Source: Pseudomonas tolaasii NCPPB 2192 (GTDB lineage Bacteria > Pseudomonadota > Gammaproteobacteria > Pseudomonadales > Pseudomonadaceae). Taken from it: 64,000 nucleotides of DNA. The notes beneath the pieces are model-generated. The model was not told the DNA's origin and made no database searches. It was given only the letters and a program-made list of their open reading frames with translations. The position numbers and the translations under genes were made by a program. Numbering within the stretch: position 1 is the first letter of the stretch; every line of letters starts with the position of its first letter. The stretch spans positions 5,890,001-5,954,000 of the forward strand of contig NZ_PHHD01000001.1 of NCBI RefSeq assembly GCF_002813445.1, written 5' to 3'. Shown in pieces: positions 25,525 to 33,161 of the stretch.

Positions 25525-26772
25525 TTATTTGGGCTCCTGTTTGAAACGCTCATGTTTGGCGTGACCGATGCGCTGGGCGCGATAAATGCCAGTGTGCCCC
25601 GAGACGAGATAACTGGCGATGCAGGCGATGGCGGCCAGAGGGGCGATGTCCGGGCCGAACAGTTCCATGGCCATCACGATAGTCGCCAATGGCGTATTCG
25701 CCGCACCCGCGAACACGGCCACAAAGCCAATCCCCGCGAGCATCGCAAACGGCAAGTGCAGCAACGGCGCCAATGCATTGCCCAGGGTAGCGCCGATGTA
25801 GAACAGCGGTGTGACTTCGCCGCCCTTGAACCCGCTGCCCAAAGACACCACGGTGAACACCAGCTTGCCCAGCCAGTCCCACGGCGCCACCGGCACATCG
25901 AACGACTGAACAATGCCGGGGATGCCCAGGCCAATGTACTGATAAGCGTCCAACGCCCAGACCGCCACGGCGATAACAACCCCGCCGAGCAAAGGCCGCA
26001 GCGGCGCGTAAGCAATTACGCGCTTGACCCACGCACCCAGGCGGTGGGTCGCCGTGGCAAACAGCAGACCCGTCAGGCCAAACACCACGCCCGCCAGCGC
26101 CACCGCCAGCACGCTCCACAGCGAAACCGGCACCACTTCGCCAATGGCGTAATGGGTGTGCATCACGCCCCAGGCCAGGCCGACCTGGTCCGCCACGATG
26201 GCCGCGACCATGCAAGGGAACAGCGCGTCATAACGCATCCGCCCGATGGCCAACACTTCCAGGCCAAACAGCGCCCCGGCCAGCGGCGTGCCGAACACCG
26301 AAGCGAAGCCTGCGCTGATACCGGCCATCAGCACGATCCGGCGATCTTCCCGACGCAGGCGAAACACGTGGGTCAACTGATCCGCCAACGCACCGCCCAT
26401 CTGCACGGCGGTGCCTTCACGGCCGACCGAAGCACCAAACAAATGGGAAACCAGCGTACCGCCCAGCACCAGCGGCACCATGCGCAGCGGCACGACTTTC
26501 CTGGGGTCATGGATTTCGTCGATCAGCAGGTTGTTGCCCGCATCCACCGGTTTACCGACCCAGTGGTACACCAGCCCCACCGCAAAACCGGCCAGGGGCA
26601 GCAGCCAGATCACCCAGCGATGGGCCTCGCGCCATTGGGTGGCCTTGTCCAGCGAGAACAAAAACACCGCCGACGCACTGCCGGCCAATACGGCCACCAG
26701 GCTGGCGAGCAGCAGCCATTTGATCAGGTACGGGATTAAATCGAGTTGTTCAGGGCGTTTGATAGGAAACAT
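25525..26772 (-). CDS. CLC-F type fluoride/proton antiporter
   Basis: A 415-residue CLC membrane protein. GREGTAVQMGG (with the gating Glu) is present, but the chloride-site GSGIP of true ClC transporters is replaced by AGNNLLIDEIH. An Asn or Met there marks the fluoride-selective CLC-F clade. The second helical repeat has GSGFKGGEVTPLFYIGATLG. The gene is preceded by a fluoride riboswitch, which strongly supports fluoride export. The ATG at 26772 is used; a GTG four codons upstream (26784) is the alternative, and neither has a strong Shine-Dalgarno. It exports F- in exchange for H+ across the inner membrane. Many databases label it simply voltage-gated chloride channel. Confidence 0.92.
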   Translation of the reverse strand: MFPIKRPEQLDLIPYLIKWLLLASLVAVLAGSASAVFLFSLDKATQWREAHRWVIWLLPLAGFAVGLVYHWVGKPVDAGNNLLIDEIHDPRKVVPLRMVPLVLGGTLVSHLFGASVGREGTAVQMGGALADQLTHVFRLRREDRRIVLMAGISAGFASVFGTPLAGALFGLEVLAIGRMRYDALFPCMVAAIVADQVGLAWGVMHTHYAIGEVVPVSLWSVLAVALAGVVFGLTGLLFATATHRLGAWVKRVIAYAPLRPLLGGVVIAVAVWALDAYQYIGLGIPGIVQSFDVPVAPWDWLGKLVFTVVSLGSGFKGGEVTPLFYIGATLGNALAPLLHLPFAMLAGIGFVAVFAGAANTPLATIVMAMELFGPDIAPLAAIACIASYLVSGHTGIYRAQRIGHAKHERFKQEPK

Positions 26773-26829
26773 GGAGTCAGCCACAAAAAACCAAGGGGCC
26801 GGACCAACACAGGGATTTTGCGCACAAAC

Positions 26830-26864
26830 GCCTACAGCCCTGAATTGACCAGGTGTCTGTAGGC
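26830..26864 (-). promoter_or_regulatory. Expression-platform hairpin competing with the fluoride aptamer
   Basis: On the minus strand GCCTACAG (the 3' strand of the aptamer) is perfectly complementary to CTGTAGGC downstream, with an inner CCTG/CAGG stem and a 7-base loop. Because GCCTACAG is shared, aptamer and hairpin cannot form together. This is the expected on/off switch. No good U-run follows, so it could act through Rho, pausing or an imperfect terminator. Confidence 0.7.
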
Positions 26865-26914
26865 ATCATCAGCTGCCGGACGCAGCGGTTGGGTCATGGA
26901 GGAATGCCATCTCC
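26857..26914 (-). promoter_or_regulatory. Fluoride (crcB-type) riboswitch
   Basis: The minus strand reads GGAGATGGCATTCCTCC at the 5' side, then AACCGC, then CTGATGATGCCTACAG, which are the conserved blocks of the fluoride riboswitch (GGNGAUGG...CNCC, AACCGC, GCUGAUG-GCCU). The spacing and the pairing of GGCAT with ATGCC fit the pseudoknotted aptamer. It lies 85 bases before the CLC-F gene in the same orientation. Confidence 0.95.
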
Positions 26915-27124
26915 AGGGGGCTGATCATAGACAGGCGCGGGGTAGATGTAAAATGATGTTTCAAGACATCCGCATTGCGCTTCCGCCGTTGATTACCTAT
27001 ATTTCCCGCCTGGCGCCTGCTACGCCACCTTCCGCGGAAAGGGCTGCGCCCAAGACAATGCACTACCCTTCTTTTTCTACGACTCCCAACCTTAAAGCGG
27101 ACAAGGTTTGTGCAAGGAGATCGT

Positions 27125-28330
27125 ATGTCGCAACGCCCCTTAACCTCTAATTCCAACGGCCGTCTGAACCTTGAACAGCAGCGCAAACGCGCCAAGGAAC
27201 TGTTGTCGCAGCTGAAACAACAGGACCCGACAACTACCCTCTCCCAAGCCCAATGGCAAGTCGCAAGGCAACTGGGCTTTCGCAGTTGGCCCAAACTCAA
27301 AGCCCACGTCGACGCCCTCGACTTTGCCAGCCGCCACCCCGGTTTCGAGGCCAGCGACGAAGCCCGCACCACACACTGGCGCTGCGGCAATGACATCGCC
27401 CACAGCCTGCAGGTGGCGGGCTTCAAGGGGCGTTTCCGGATGCTCACGGACCCGCTGTGCATGGGGCCGGTTCGGGATTTGCCCATGGAAGATTTCCGGG
27501 CACTGCGCAGCGCCTTTATCAGCCAGGCATTTGCCATTGAACCCCGGGACGCTGCACGCCGGGTCGCCGACGAATACGCTCAACTTGAAGCACTGGCCAG
27601 CGCCGAACACAGCGTGCTGTGGTGCGAGGCGGATGCCTATGACCAACTGTTTCTGATCCGCGCGCTGGCTGGCCTTGATCGAGCGCCGGAAAAACTGGAG
27701 TTGATCGAAGTAGACCGGATTCCCGGCGTCGAGCGTTTTATCGGCATCGGCCAGCTGGCGCCCGATGTATTGGCGTGGTTGTGGCCGCAACGTCGATTGA
27801 TTGATGACGAGGCGGTGCAACTGGCTCGGCAAGCGTGGTCGGCTTACTGCGCCAGCTCACCGCTCAAACTGGCGGAATTGGCCCACGGAAAACACCCGGC
27901 CCTGCCCTTTCTCGCACCGGCTTTACTGCGCCAGTTGCAGGAACTGCCGGGGGTTCAGGACGGCCTGTCGCTCACTGAGCGCCTGTCCTTGACCTACATC
28001 GCCGAAGCCGGCCCCGTGCCCTTTGGCCGGGTGTTTGCCGAGTTGATGGCAAGACGAGAGCCGCTGCCGTTTCTGGGGGACATGATGTTTCATGCATTGT
28101 TGCGGCCATTGATTGATGGCGAGCATCCACTGCTGACCGAGTCCAACGTTGATCTGGATTGGCCCCGACGAACGCTGGCGCTAACCTCACTCGGGCAAGC
28201 TGTTTTGCGCGGCGCTGCCAACTGGCTGGATTTCACCCACCACGACCGCTGGGTGGGCGGGGTCTGCCTGCAACCCGGCCAGCCTTACTGGGCGATTGAT
28301 CAGGACCTGGTGCCTGTAAAGCGCCGGTGA
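27125..28330 (+). CDS. DUF1835 domain-containing protein
   Basis: A 401-residue cytoplasmic protein. Residues about 12-60 match the short ankyrin-like module often found at N termini (RAKELLSQLKQ ... VARQLGFRSWPKLKAHVDAL). From about 78 comes DUF1835: HWRCGNDIAHSLQVAGF, TDPLCMGPVRDLP, and a WCEADAYDQLFLIRALA segment; a DUF3658-like tail follows. The function of DUF1835 is not established. The ATG at 27125 follows AAGGAG by five bases. It shares its upstream region with the divergent riboswitch promoter, and is followed by an acid phosphatase gene. Confidence 0.82.
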   Translation: MSQRPLTSNSNGRLNLEQQRKRAKELLSQLKQQDPTTTLSQAQWQVARQLGFRSWPKLKAHVDALDFASRHPGFEASDEARTTHWRCGNDIAHSLQVAGFKGRFRMLTDPLCMGPVRDLPMEDFRALRSAFISQAFAIEPRDAARRVADEYAQLEALASAEHSVLWCEADAYDQLFLIRALAGLDRAPEKLELIEVDRIPGVERFIGIGQLAPDVLAWLWPQRRLIDDEAVQLARQAWSAYCASSPLKLAELAHGKHPALPFLAPALLRQLQELPGVQDGLSLTERLSLTYIAEAGPVPFGRVFAELMARREPLPFLGDMMFHALLRPLIDGEHPLLTESNVDLDWPRRTLALTSLGQAVLRGAANWLDFTHHDRWVGGVCLQPGQPYWAIDQDLVPVKRR

Positions 28331-28371
28331 ATCAATTACTGTGCTGCCCATCCTTTTTCAGAGACCTGCCC

Positions 28372-29208
28372 ATGCGTAACCTGTTCTTCGCCAGCCTCTG
28401 CCTGCTGTCCACGGCGCTGGTTGGCTGTCAGCAAAACCCGCCGGCCAACGACCAACTGGATGCCGTGCTCTGGACACAGACGTCCATCGAACATGAGTTG
28501 ATCTATCGCCAGCTGTTCGCCAACGCCACCCGCCAACTCGATGTGGCCCTGGCCGATCCAAGCTGGGATGCGCTGCCGTTTCCTGCGCGAGACTTGACAG
28601 GGTTGCCGCCCGCTGTGGTGGTGGATATCGACGAAACCCTGCTGGACAACGTGCCGTTGAATGCTCGAGACATTATCAATAATCAGGTCTACTCCTACGA
28701 CCGCTGGAACACCTGGGTCGATCAGGCCAAGGCCCAGGCGCTGCCGGGTTCGGTTGCATTCCTGCAGGCCGCGCAGCAAAAAGGCATCAAGGTTTATTAC
28801 CTGACCAACCGTGAACACAGCCAGGTGGCGGCCACGGTCGCCAACCTGCGCCTGCGCGGCTTCCCGGTGGAAAGCGATGAGCAAGTGCTCGCCGCCAGCA
28901 CGCCCACCGGCCATTGCGAAAGCGCCGGTTACGGCAAGAATTGTCGCCGCCAGTGGGTGGCCGGCCATGCGCGTGTGTTGTTGATGGCCGGGGATTCGCT
29001 GGGGGATTTCGTGCAGGCTGAACACAACACCCTGGCGGCCCAGCGCAAAGCGGCCGAACCCTATGTGAATTGGTTCGGGCAGCGCTGGTTCCTGCTGCCC
29101 AACCCGAGCTATGGGAACTGGTACAGCGCGCCGTACGGGGATGATGAGAAGCTGCCATTCGAACAGAAGCGCAGGCTCAAACAGCAAGCGTTGCAGCTGC
29201 AGGAGTAA
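28372..29208 (+). CDS. Class C acid phosphatase / 5'-nucleotidase, lipoprotein e(P4) family
   Basis: A 278-residue HAD-superfamily phosphatase. The signal MRNLFFASLCLLSTALVGC has a lipobox (LVGC), so it is predicted to be a lipoprotein. The catalytic HAD motif DIDETLLDN is at about 84-92, YYLTNRE is motif II, and LLMAGDSLGDF is motif IV. Family members dephosphorylate NMN and other nucleotides outside the cytoplasm. The ATG at 28372 is chosen because it starts the signal peptide; the upstream in-frame ATG overlaps the DUF1835 stop. A REP element follows. Confidence 0.9.
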   Translation: MRNLFFASLCLLSTALVGCQQNPPANDQLDAVLWTQTSIEHELIYRQLFANATRQLDVALADPSWDALPFPARDLTGLPPAVVVDIDETLLDNVPLNARDIINNQVYSYDRWNTWVDQAKAQALPGSVAFLQAAQQKGIKVYYLTNREHSQVAATVANLRLRGFPVESDEQVLAASTPTGHCESAGYGKNCRRQWVAGHARVLLMAGDSLGDFVQAEHNTLAAQRKAAEPYVNWFGQRWFLLPNPSYGNWYSAPYGDDEKLPFEQKRRLKQQALQLQE

Positions 29209-29213
29209 ACCTA

Positions 29214-29302
29214 TGTGGGAGCTGGCTTGCCTGCGATAGCGGTCTATCTGGCAATGATGTGCTGGCTGATCTATCGCCATCGCAGGCAAGCCAGCTCCCA
29301 CA
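29214..29302. repeat. REPIN-type palindromic repeat, copy 4
   Basis: The same outer arms as copy 3 (TGTGGGAGCTGGCTTGCCTG / CAGGCAAGCCAGCTCCCACA), with GCGATAGCGG facing ATCGCCATCGC inside. It lies between the convergent phosphatase and hcp genes. Confidence 0.92.
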
Positions 29303-29334
29303 TTTGATCCGCTGCGTCGGGAACAGTCAGAGGT

Positions 29335-29823
29335 TCACATCTTGATGTTCTGCCGAATATTCCAGCCAAACTTCACCGGCCCGCCGTCCTTGCCGCCGTC
29401 TGCGTTTTGCGGTTGATAACTGACTTCCACCGTGGCGAAATTCAGCGCGAAGCTGTCATGTATGACATCGCCCGTCTGGTCGGCATTAGTGTTGTAGGAC
29501 GCCACCATGACTTCCTTGAGGATGATCACCAGATACTCCACCGGGCTACTACCACCCGCCTTGCGTACTACCAGCCTCGCCTCGGGATAATGCTTGCCGC
29601 TGGCGCAGGCCATCATCAAATTGGGGCTGGATTTATCCAGCGGTTTCTTCAGATTCAGGTTGGCGATATCGACCTTGCCCGCACCGCCACCTGTGCCGCT
29701 GTGCATCGATCCGCTTTGCGACAGCCCCCATGCCCATTCGGTGATGTCGATTTCATCGCGGTGCGCCTGGTCCCGTGATTCACCTTTGATATCGCCGAGT
29801 TTCAAAAACATATCAACTGCCAT
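29335..29823 (-). CDS. hcp: Hcp-family type VI secretion tube protein (orphan)
   Basis: A 162-residue Hcp. MAVDMFLKLGDIKGESRDQA at the N terminus, EIDITEWAWGLSQSGSMHSG, and NLNLKKPLDKSSPNLMMACA are Hcp1-type signatures. The ATG at 29823 has GGGAAG upstream. Hcp hexamers stack into the inner tube of the type VI secretion system and carry small effectors in their lumen. No tssB/tssC or other core genes are nearby, so it is an orphan hcp serving a system encoded elsewhere. The two genes on the other strand (30009, 30920) have different base composition and look like its cargo locus. Confidence 0.93.
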   Translation of the reverse strand: MAVDMFLKLGDIKGESRDQAHRDEIDITEWAWGLSQSGSMHSGTGGGAGKVDIANLNLKKPLDKSSPNLMMACASGKHYPEARLVVRKAGGSSPVEYLVIILKEVMVASYNTNADQTGDVIHDSFALNFATVEVSYQPQNADGGKDGGPVKFGWNIRQNIKM

Positions 29824-30008
29824 GATTCTTCCCTGTCTTTGTAGGCGTCGGTACTGACGTGGCGCGCACTTTTCACTAATCCGGCGAGTGCTAACAAGAC
29901 GCCAAAGCAGAAGAAGGAAGCACCCGACTTGAATTGGCGAACCTTCCGACATTCAGCTCTATCTGCCCGTCTCTACTCTCTCGGCTCCCGCATAAAAGGA
30001 GTTTGGAT

Positions 30009-30923
30009 ATGGCGGCTTCACTGCTGAAAGATGGATTCCCCTCAGCCCACCGCACAACACGCCAACGACTTGAAAGCAGCCTGGATCTGCGCCGGCTGTT
30101 CTCTGCCGTTGACGCGGATCCGGTATTGATTGGAGCTGGAGTGGTGTACATCGACGAGGAATTCAACGTGGTGGTATTGCGTGAGTTCCAGGCGATTTGC
30201 AGTGTGGTACCGAAGAAGGTGGTGCTGCGCGAAGCCCCTCGATATGTCGGCCCAGCCGAGTTCAAGAGGATGCTGGAGCATGAGCCGCGGCAGTCGAGAT
30301 TGGTGGCTGAAGTGATGAATACAGCGGTGACGTGTACGGGGGCAATATTGAGTTGGGTGGTGGTTACGAGTGGAGTGGCATTGATGCCGTTTACAGCAGG
30401 GACAAGTGCGGTTATTTCATTTATTGGAAAAGCTGCTGCTATTGCCGGTACGTTTCAATGCATCGCCGGCGTTGTACGGATAGGATCAGAGGCCGCTTCT
30501 CCCGAGTTTAATGACTATCTGGATAATGAAGCCTGGTATGAGGCTGCAACGGTCATACTGGACGCTATTGCTTTGTTAGGGGTGGCCACGTCAGCGTTGG
30601 TCATAATGAAAGTGATCGCGACAACCACGAAAGCAACCGGGAAAACGACTCGCCAAATACTCAAAGGACTCACACGGCAGGAGCGCGTAAAACTCAACAA
30701 CGAGTTACTAAGAATCCGAGATCCGAGACTAACGCCCAAACTACTCAAACTGGAAAAAGCGGCTGGCAGTGCTTCCAAACGTGTTAGCGCTGCCTACCTG
30801 CAAAAGGCAACCGTCGTCCATATATTGGAGGCCGCAGCCGCCTCGCTGAGTTTCACAAGTAGTGCAACGAACGGAAACGTCAAGACACTGGCCGTAGGCA
30901 TCTACGAGGAAGTCCATCAGTGA
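30009..30923 (+). CDS. Membrane protein, candidate Hcp-associated effector (no family recognised)
   Basis: A 304-residue protein; the ATG at 30009 follows AAGGAG by seven bases. The N-terminal ~100 residues are soluble (HRTTRQRLESSLDLRRLFSA, AGVVYIDEEFNVVV), followed by long hydrophobic stretches at about 103-127, 131-156 and 178-204, then a basic C-terminal third. Codon use is more AT-rich than the flanking genes, which suggests acquisition. Its position opposite hcp and its GTGA overlap with a small membrane protein resemble effector-immunity pairs, and the internal hydrophobic hairpins would fit a membrane-active toxin. This is inference: I recognise no enzymatic motif. Confidence 0.6.
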   Translation: MAASLLKDGFPSAHRTTRQRLESSLDLRRLFSAVDADPVLIGAGVVYIDEEFNVVVLREFQAICSVVPKKVVLREAPRYVGPAEFKRMLEHEPRQSRLVAEVMNTAVTCTGAILSWVVVTSGVALMPFTAGTSAVISFIGKAAAIAGTFQCIAGVVRIGSEAASPEFNDYLDNEAWYEAATVILDAIALLGVATSALVIMKVIATTTKATGKTTRQILKGLTRQERVKLNNELLRIRDPRLTPKLLKLEKAAGSASKRVSAAYLQKATVVHILEAAAASLSFTSSATNGNVKTLAVGIYEEVHQ

Positions 30924-31426
30924 GTAACCGAAGCAAGATAAAAAACCACTATTACTCAACAGCATTTATTGAAGAACCCTGGCCATTGCTCAGGCGGTAC
31001 ATGCCGGTTATCGCAGGCGACCTTCTTACCGGATGCGGCTCGATTGCATTGACAGCCATACTTGCGATGCTCACCTATCTCTCTGGTTACACCGTTGACA
31101 TTGTATCCAAGGCAGTTTTTGGGGGCATCATGGTTTTGGGTGGCATGTTTGCCCTAGCCAAAGCAGAAGTATTGTACGGTCGTATTCAATGGGTCTGGAT
31201 AAATGTCAGCATCTATCTCACCTGCTTGGTGGTTTCACTTCCAGCAATCGCCTACCGCCCCAACCTCTACCTCTATGCCAGCGCCCTCCTCAGCCCGTTG
31301 ATCGGCCTGCTCATCCTCAACAGCAACCGCTGCCGGGAAATGCGCCACAAGATGGTTGAGATCCGCCGAAAACGCCAAGACATCATCGCGGGCCTGAAAA
31401 AACAGGGCCGCTGGAAGTGGTGGTAA
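30920..31426 (+). CDS. Small multi-spanning membrane protein, candidate immunity protein
   Basis: A 168-residue protein. The GTG at 30920 overlaps the preceding TGA (GTGA), so translation is coupled. Four hydrophobic segments are visible (GDLLTGCGSIALTAILAMLT, IVSKAVFGGIMVLGGMFALA, VWINVSIYLTCLVVSLPAIA, LYASALLSPLIGLLIL), followed by a basic tail EIRRKRQDIIAGLKKQGRWK. An inner-membrane protein coupled to a hydrophobic candidate effector is the usual arrangement for immunity against membrane-targeting toxins. No family was recognised. Confidence 0.6.
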   Translation: MSNRSKIKNHYYSTAFIEEPWPLLRRYMPVIAGDLLTGCGSIALTAILAMLTYLSGYTVDIVSKAVFGGIMVLGGMFALAKAEVLYGRIQWVWINVSIYLTCLVVSLPAIAYRPNLYLYASALLSPLIGLLILNSNRCREMRHKMVEIRRKRQDIIAGLKKQGRWKWW

Positions 31427-31500
31427 CGCCCTCTCCCATTTGCACCACGGCCGTCCACTCATCACACTGACACCGCAGCCCACCCACTACAGAGGTCCAG

Positions 31501-32058
31501 ATGCCCGCTCCATTGCTCAAGCCAGCCTTGCCAGGTATTGCTCTGCGGCGTTGGCGGACGCTGCACCGCGTCAAGCAAAGCCATGCCGCGCAGATGTTCA
31601 AGGTGACCCAATCGACCATTTCGCGCTGGGAAAGCGGCGCACTGGCCATGGACCCCGATGCGCACCACCAGCTTGAGCGTTTGTTGGCAGCGCGCCTTGA
31701 AGCGGCTGCCGATCATGCGCTGGCCCGCCTGGTCGGGGAGAGTTCGCGCCCGGTGCATCTGGTGTGCGACCTGACCCATCGCCTGCTGGCGTGTTCGCCT
31801 TCCCGCGCCGCGCAATTCAGCAGGCCGCTGGGCGAATTGATCGGGCAGTCGCTATGGCACTTCGCAACGCCTGAAATCGTGCAGGTTGAGGCCGCGCTAG
31901 AAACCGCCGGTTGGCGCGAAACCCAGGCGCCACCGGCGCTGGAGTTCATGACCGGCCGCAACGCCTCCAGCCTCGTGCCCATTCACCCCGGCCTGTGCCG
32001 CTGGACGCGCCTGGTGTTGAGCGATGGTAGCGCCGCGCGCCTGGTCGAGACGCTCTGA
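31501..32058 (+). CDS. XRE-family HTH transcriptional regulator
   Basis: A 185-residue protein. An N-terminal XRE/Cro HTH at about 12-62 is seen in GIALRRWRTLHRVKQSHAAQ, FKVTQSTISRWESGA. The C-terminal ~110 residues resemble a small PAS-like sensor (VHLVCDLTHRLLACSPSRAA, LIGQSLWHFATPEIV). The target is unknown; a short dyad downstream (32069) may be an operator for it or for the next gene. Confidence 0.8.
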   Translation: MPAPLLKPALPGIALRRWRTLHRVKQSHAAQMFKVTQSTISRWESGALAMDPDAHHQLERLLAARLEAAADHALARLVGESSRPVHLVCDLTHRLLACSPSRAAQFSRPLGELIGQSLWHFATPEIVQVEAALETAGWRETQAPPALEFMTGRNASSLVPIHPGLCRWTRLVLSDGSAARLVETL

Positions 32059-32068
32059 CAGCCTTCTG

Positions 32069-32083
32069 CGCATATTTTATGCG
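32069..32083. promoter_or_regulatory. Short inverted repeat before the HD-domain gene
   Basis: CGCATATTTTATGCG has 6-base arms around TTT, in the 80-base gap between the XRE regulator and the HD phosphohydrolase. An AT-rich centre makes it either a weak operator or a promoter element. Confidence is low because the arms are short. Confidence 0.3.
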
Positions 32084-32138
32084 TGGACGAGCCGCGCCCT
32101 GGCACCTAGGCTTTACGCTTTAAGACGTGGGCAAGCGC

Positions 32139-32711
32139 ATGGACATTGAAAAGATCAAAGGTCGCCTCGACTTTCTGCGCGAAGCGGAAAAACTCAAGGA
32201 CGTGCTCAGAAGCGCCCACACGGCGTCCGGGCGCACCGAAAGCACGGCTGAACACAGCTGGCGCCTGTGCCTGATGGCGATGGTGTTCGCCGATGAACTG
32301 CCTGGGCTCGACCTGCTGAAAATCCTCAAAATGTGCGTCATCCATGACTTGGGCGAAGCCCTCCATGGCGACATCCCGGCGGTCAGCCAGGCAGCATTTC
32401 CCAACAAGGGCGAGCAGGAGCGCAATGACCTGCTGGTTCTGGCCCAGCCCCTGGACCGCCCCCTGCGCGATGAAATCCTGGCACTGTGGGACGACTACGA
32501 AAACGCAACGTCACCCGAAGCCAGGGCTGTCAAGGCCATGGACAAGCTGGAAACCCTGCTGCAACACACCCAGGGGCTGAACCCGCCCGATTTCGACTAC
32601 GCCTTCAACCTGGCTTACGGCAAAAAACACACGGATGCCGAACCAATCTTCGAGAAGCTGCGCCATCTCATCGACAAGGCCACTCAGGAGAAGCTCGACG
32701 CCACGCCTTAA
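32139..32711 (+). CDS. HD-domain phosphohydrolase, YfbR/HDDC2-like 5'-deoxynucleotidase
   Basis: A 190-residue HD-domain protein. Metal ligands are in TAEHSWRLCLMAM (H), IHDLGEA (HD), and VKAMDKLETLLQH (D). The order and length match the HDDC2/YfbR group, which dephosphorylates deoxynucleoside 5'-monophosphates with a divalent metal. The ATG at 32139 (MDIEKIKGRLDFL) is used; a GTG four codons upstream is possible and no clear Shine-Dalgarno decides it. It converges on the RidA gene with only 4 bases between stops. Confidence 0.87.
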   Translation: MDIEKIKGRLDFLREAEKLKDVLRSAHTASGRTESTAEHSWRLCLMAMVFADELPGLDLLKILKMCVIHDLGEALHGDIPAVSQAAFPNKGEQERNDLLVLAQPLDRPLRDEILALWDDYENATSPEARAVKAMDKLETLLQHTQGLNPPDFDYAFNLAYGKKHTDAEPIFEKLRHLIDKATQEKLDATP

Positions 32712-32715
32712 TTGA

Positions 32716-33150
32716 TCAAACGGGTCTGGCCGCGATCGCCTCCACTTCCACCAGAGCCCCCGGCAAAGGCAGCGCCACCACCTGCAACGCCGTGCGCGCC
32801 GGTTTGTTCGGTTGCTGCGGCGTGCCAAAAAACTGCGTATACCCCGCCTGCAACCCGGCGAAATCCAGCTTGCCGCCGGTCTCTTCGGCACCGACCAGAA
32901 ACACCCGCAACTGCACAATATCGCCCAGGTCCAGATCCTGCTGCCGGAGGATTTTGCGCAGTTTGTTGAACACTGACACGGTCTGCACTTCGGTGTTGCC
33001 ATACGCCGCCGGAGTGCCTGCCGGGGCGGTTGCATCGTGGAGGTCCGGCAAGGTGCCGCTGACAAAGATCAGGCTGGCGGATGCCGGAACGGTGACGGTC
33101 TGCGAGATCGGAAAATCGCCGACGCTGGTGCGTTGAATGCTGTCGCTCAT
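32716..33150 (-). CDS. RidA-family (YjgF/YER057c/UK114) imine deaminase
   Basis: A 144-residue RidA protein. IFVSGTLPD, a conserved asparagine-containing V.VFNKLRKIL helix, and PARTALQVVALPLPGALVEVEAIA (with the substrate-binding Arg in PART) are typical. RidA proteins hydrolyse reactive imines or enamines to ketones and ammonia. It is the last gene of the operon and lies 11 bases after an FAD amine oxidase, whose first product is an imine, so it probably deals with that intermediate. That functional link is inference from context. Confidence 0.9.
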   Translation of the reverse strand: MSDSIQRTSVGDFPISQTVTVPASASLIFVSGTLPDLHDATAPAGTPAAYGNTEVQTVSVFNKLRKILRQQDLDLGDIVQLRVFLVGAEETGGKLDFAGLQAGYTQFFGTPQQPNKPARTALQVVALPLPGALVEVEAIAARPV

Positions 33151-33161
33151 GGTGGTGCTCC

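Noticed and set aside
25306..26739. A 477-codon plus-strand frame opposite the CLC gene
   Set aside because: Antisense of a gene with diagnostic motifs and a riboswitch in the minus direction.
32085..32138. Sigma-54 type promoter (TGGCAC...GC) before the HD gene
   Set aside because: The distance between the GG and GC elements is too short for a -24/-12 promoter.
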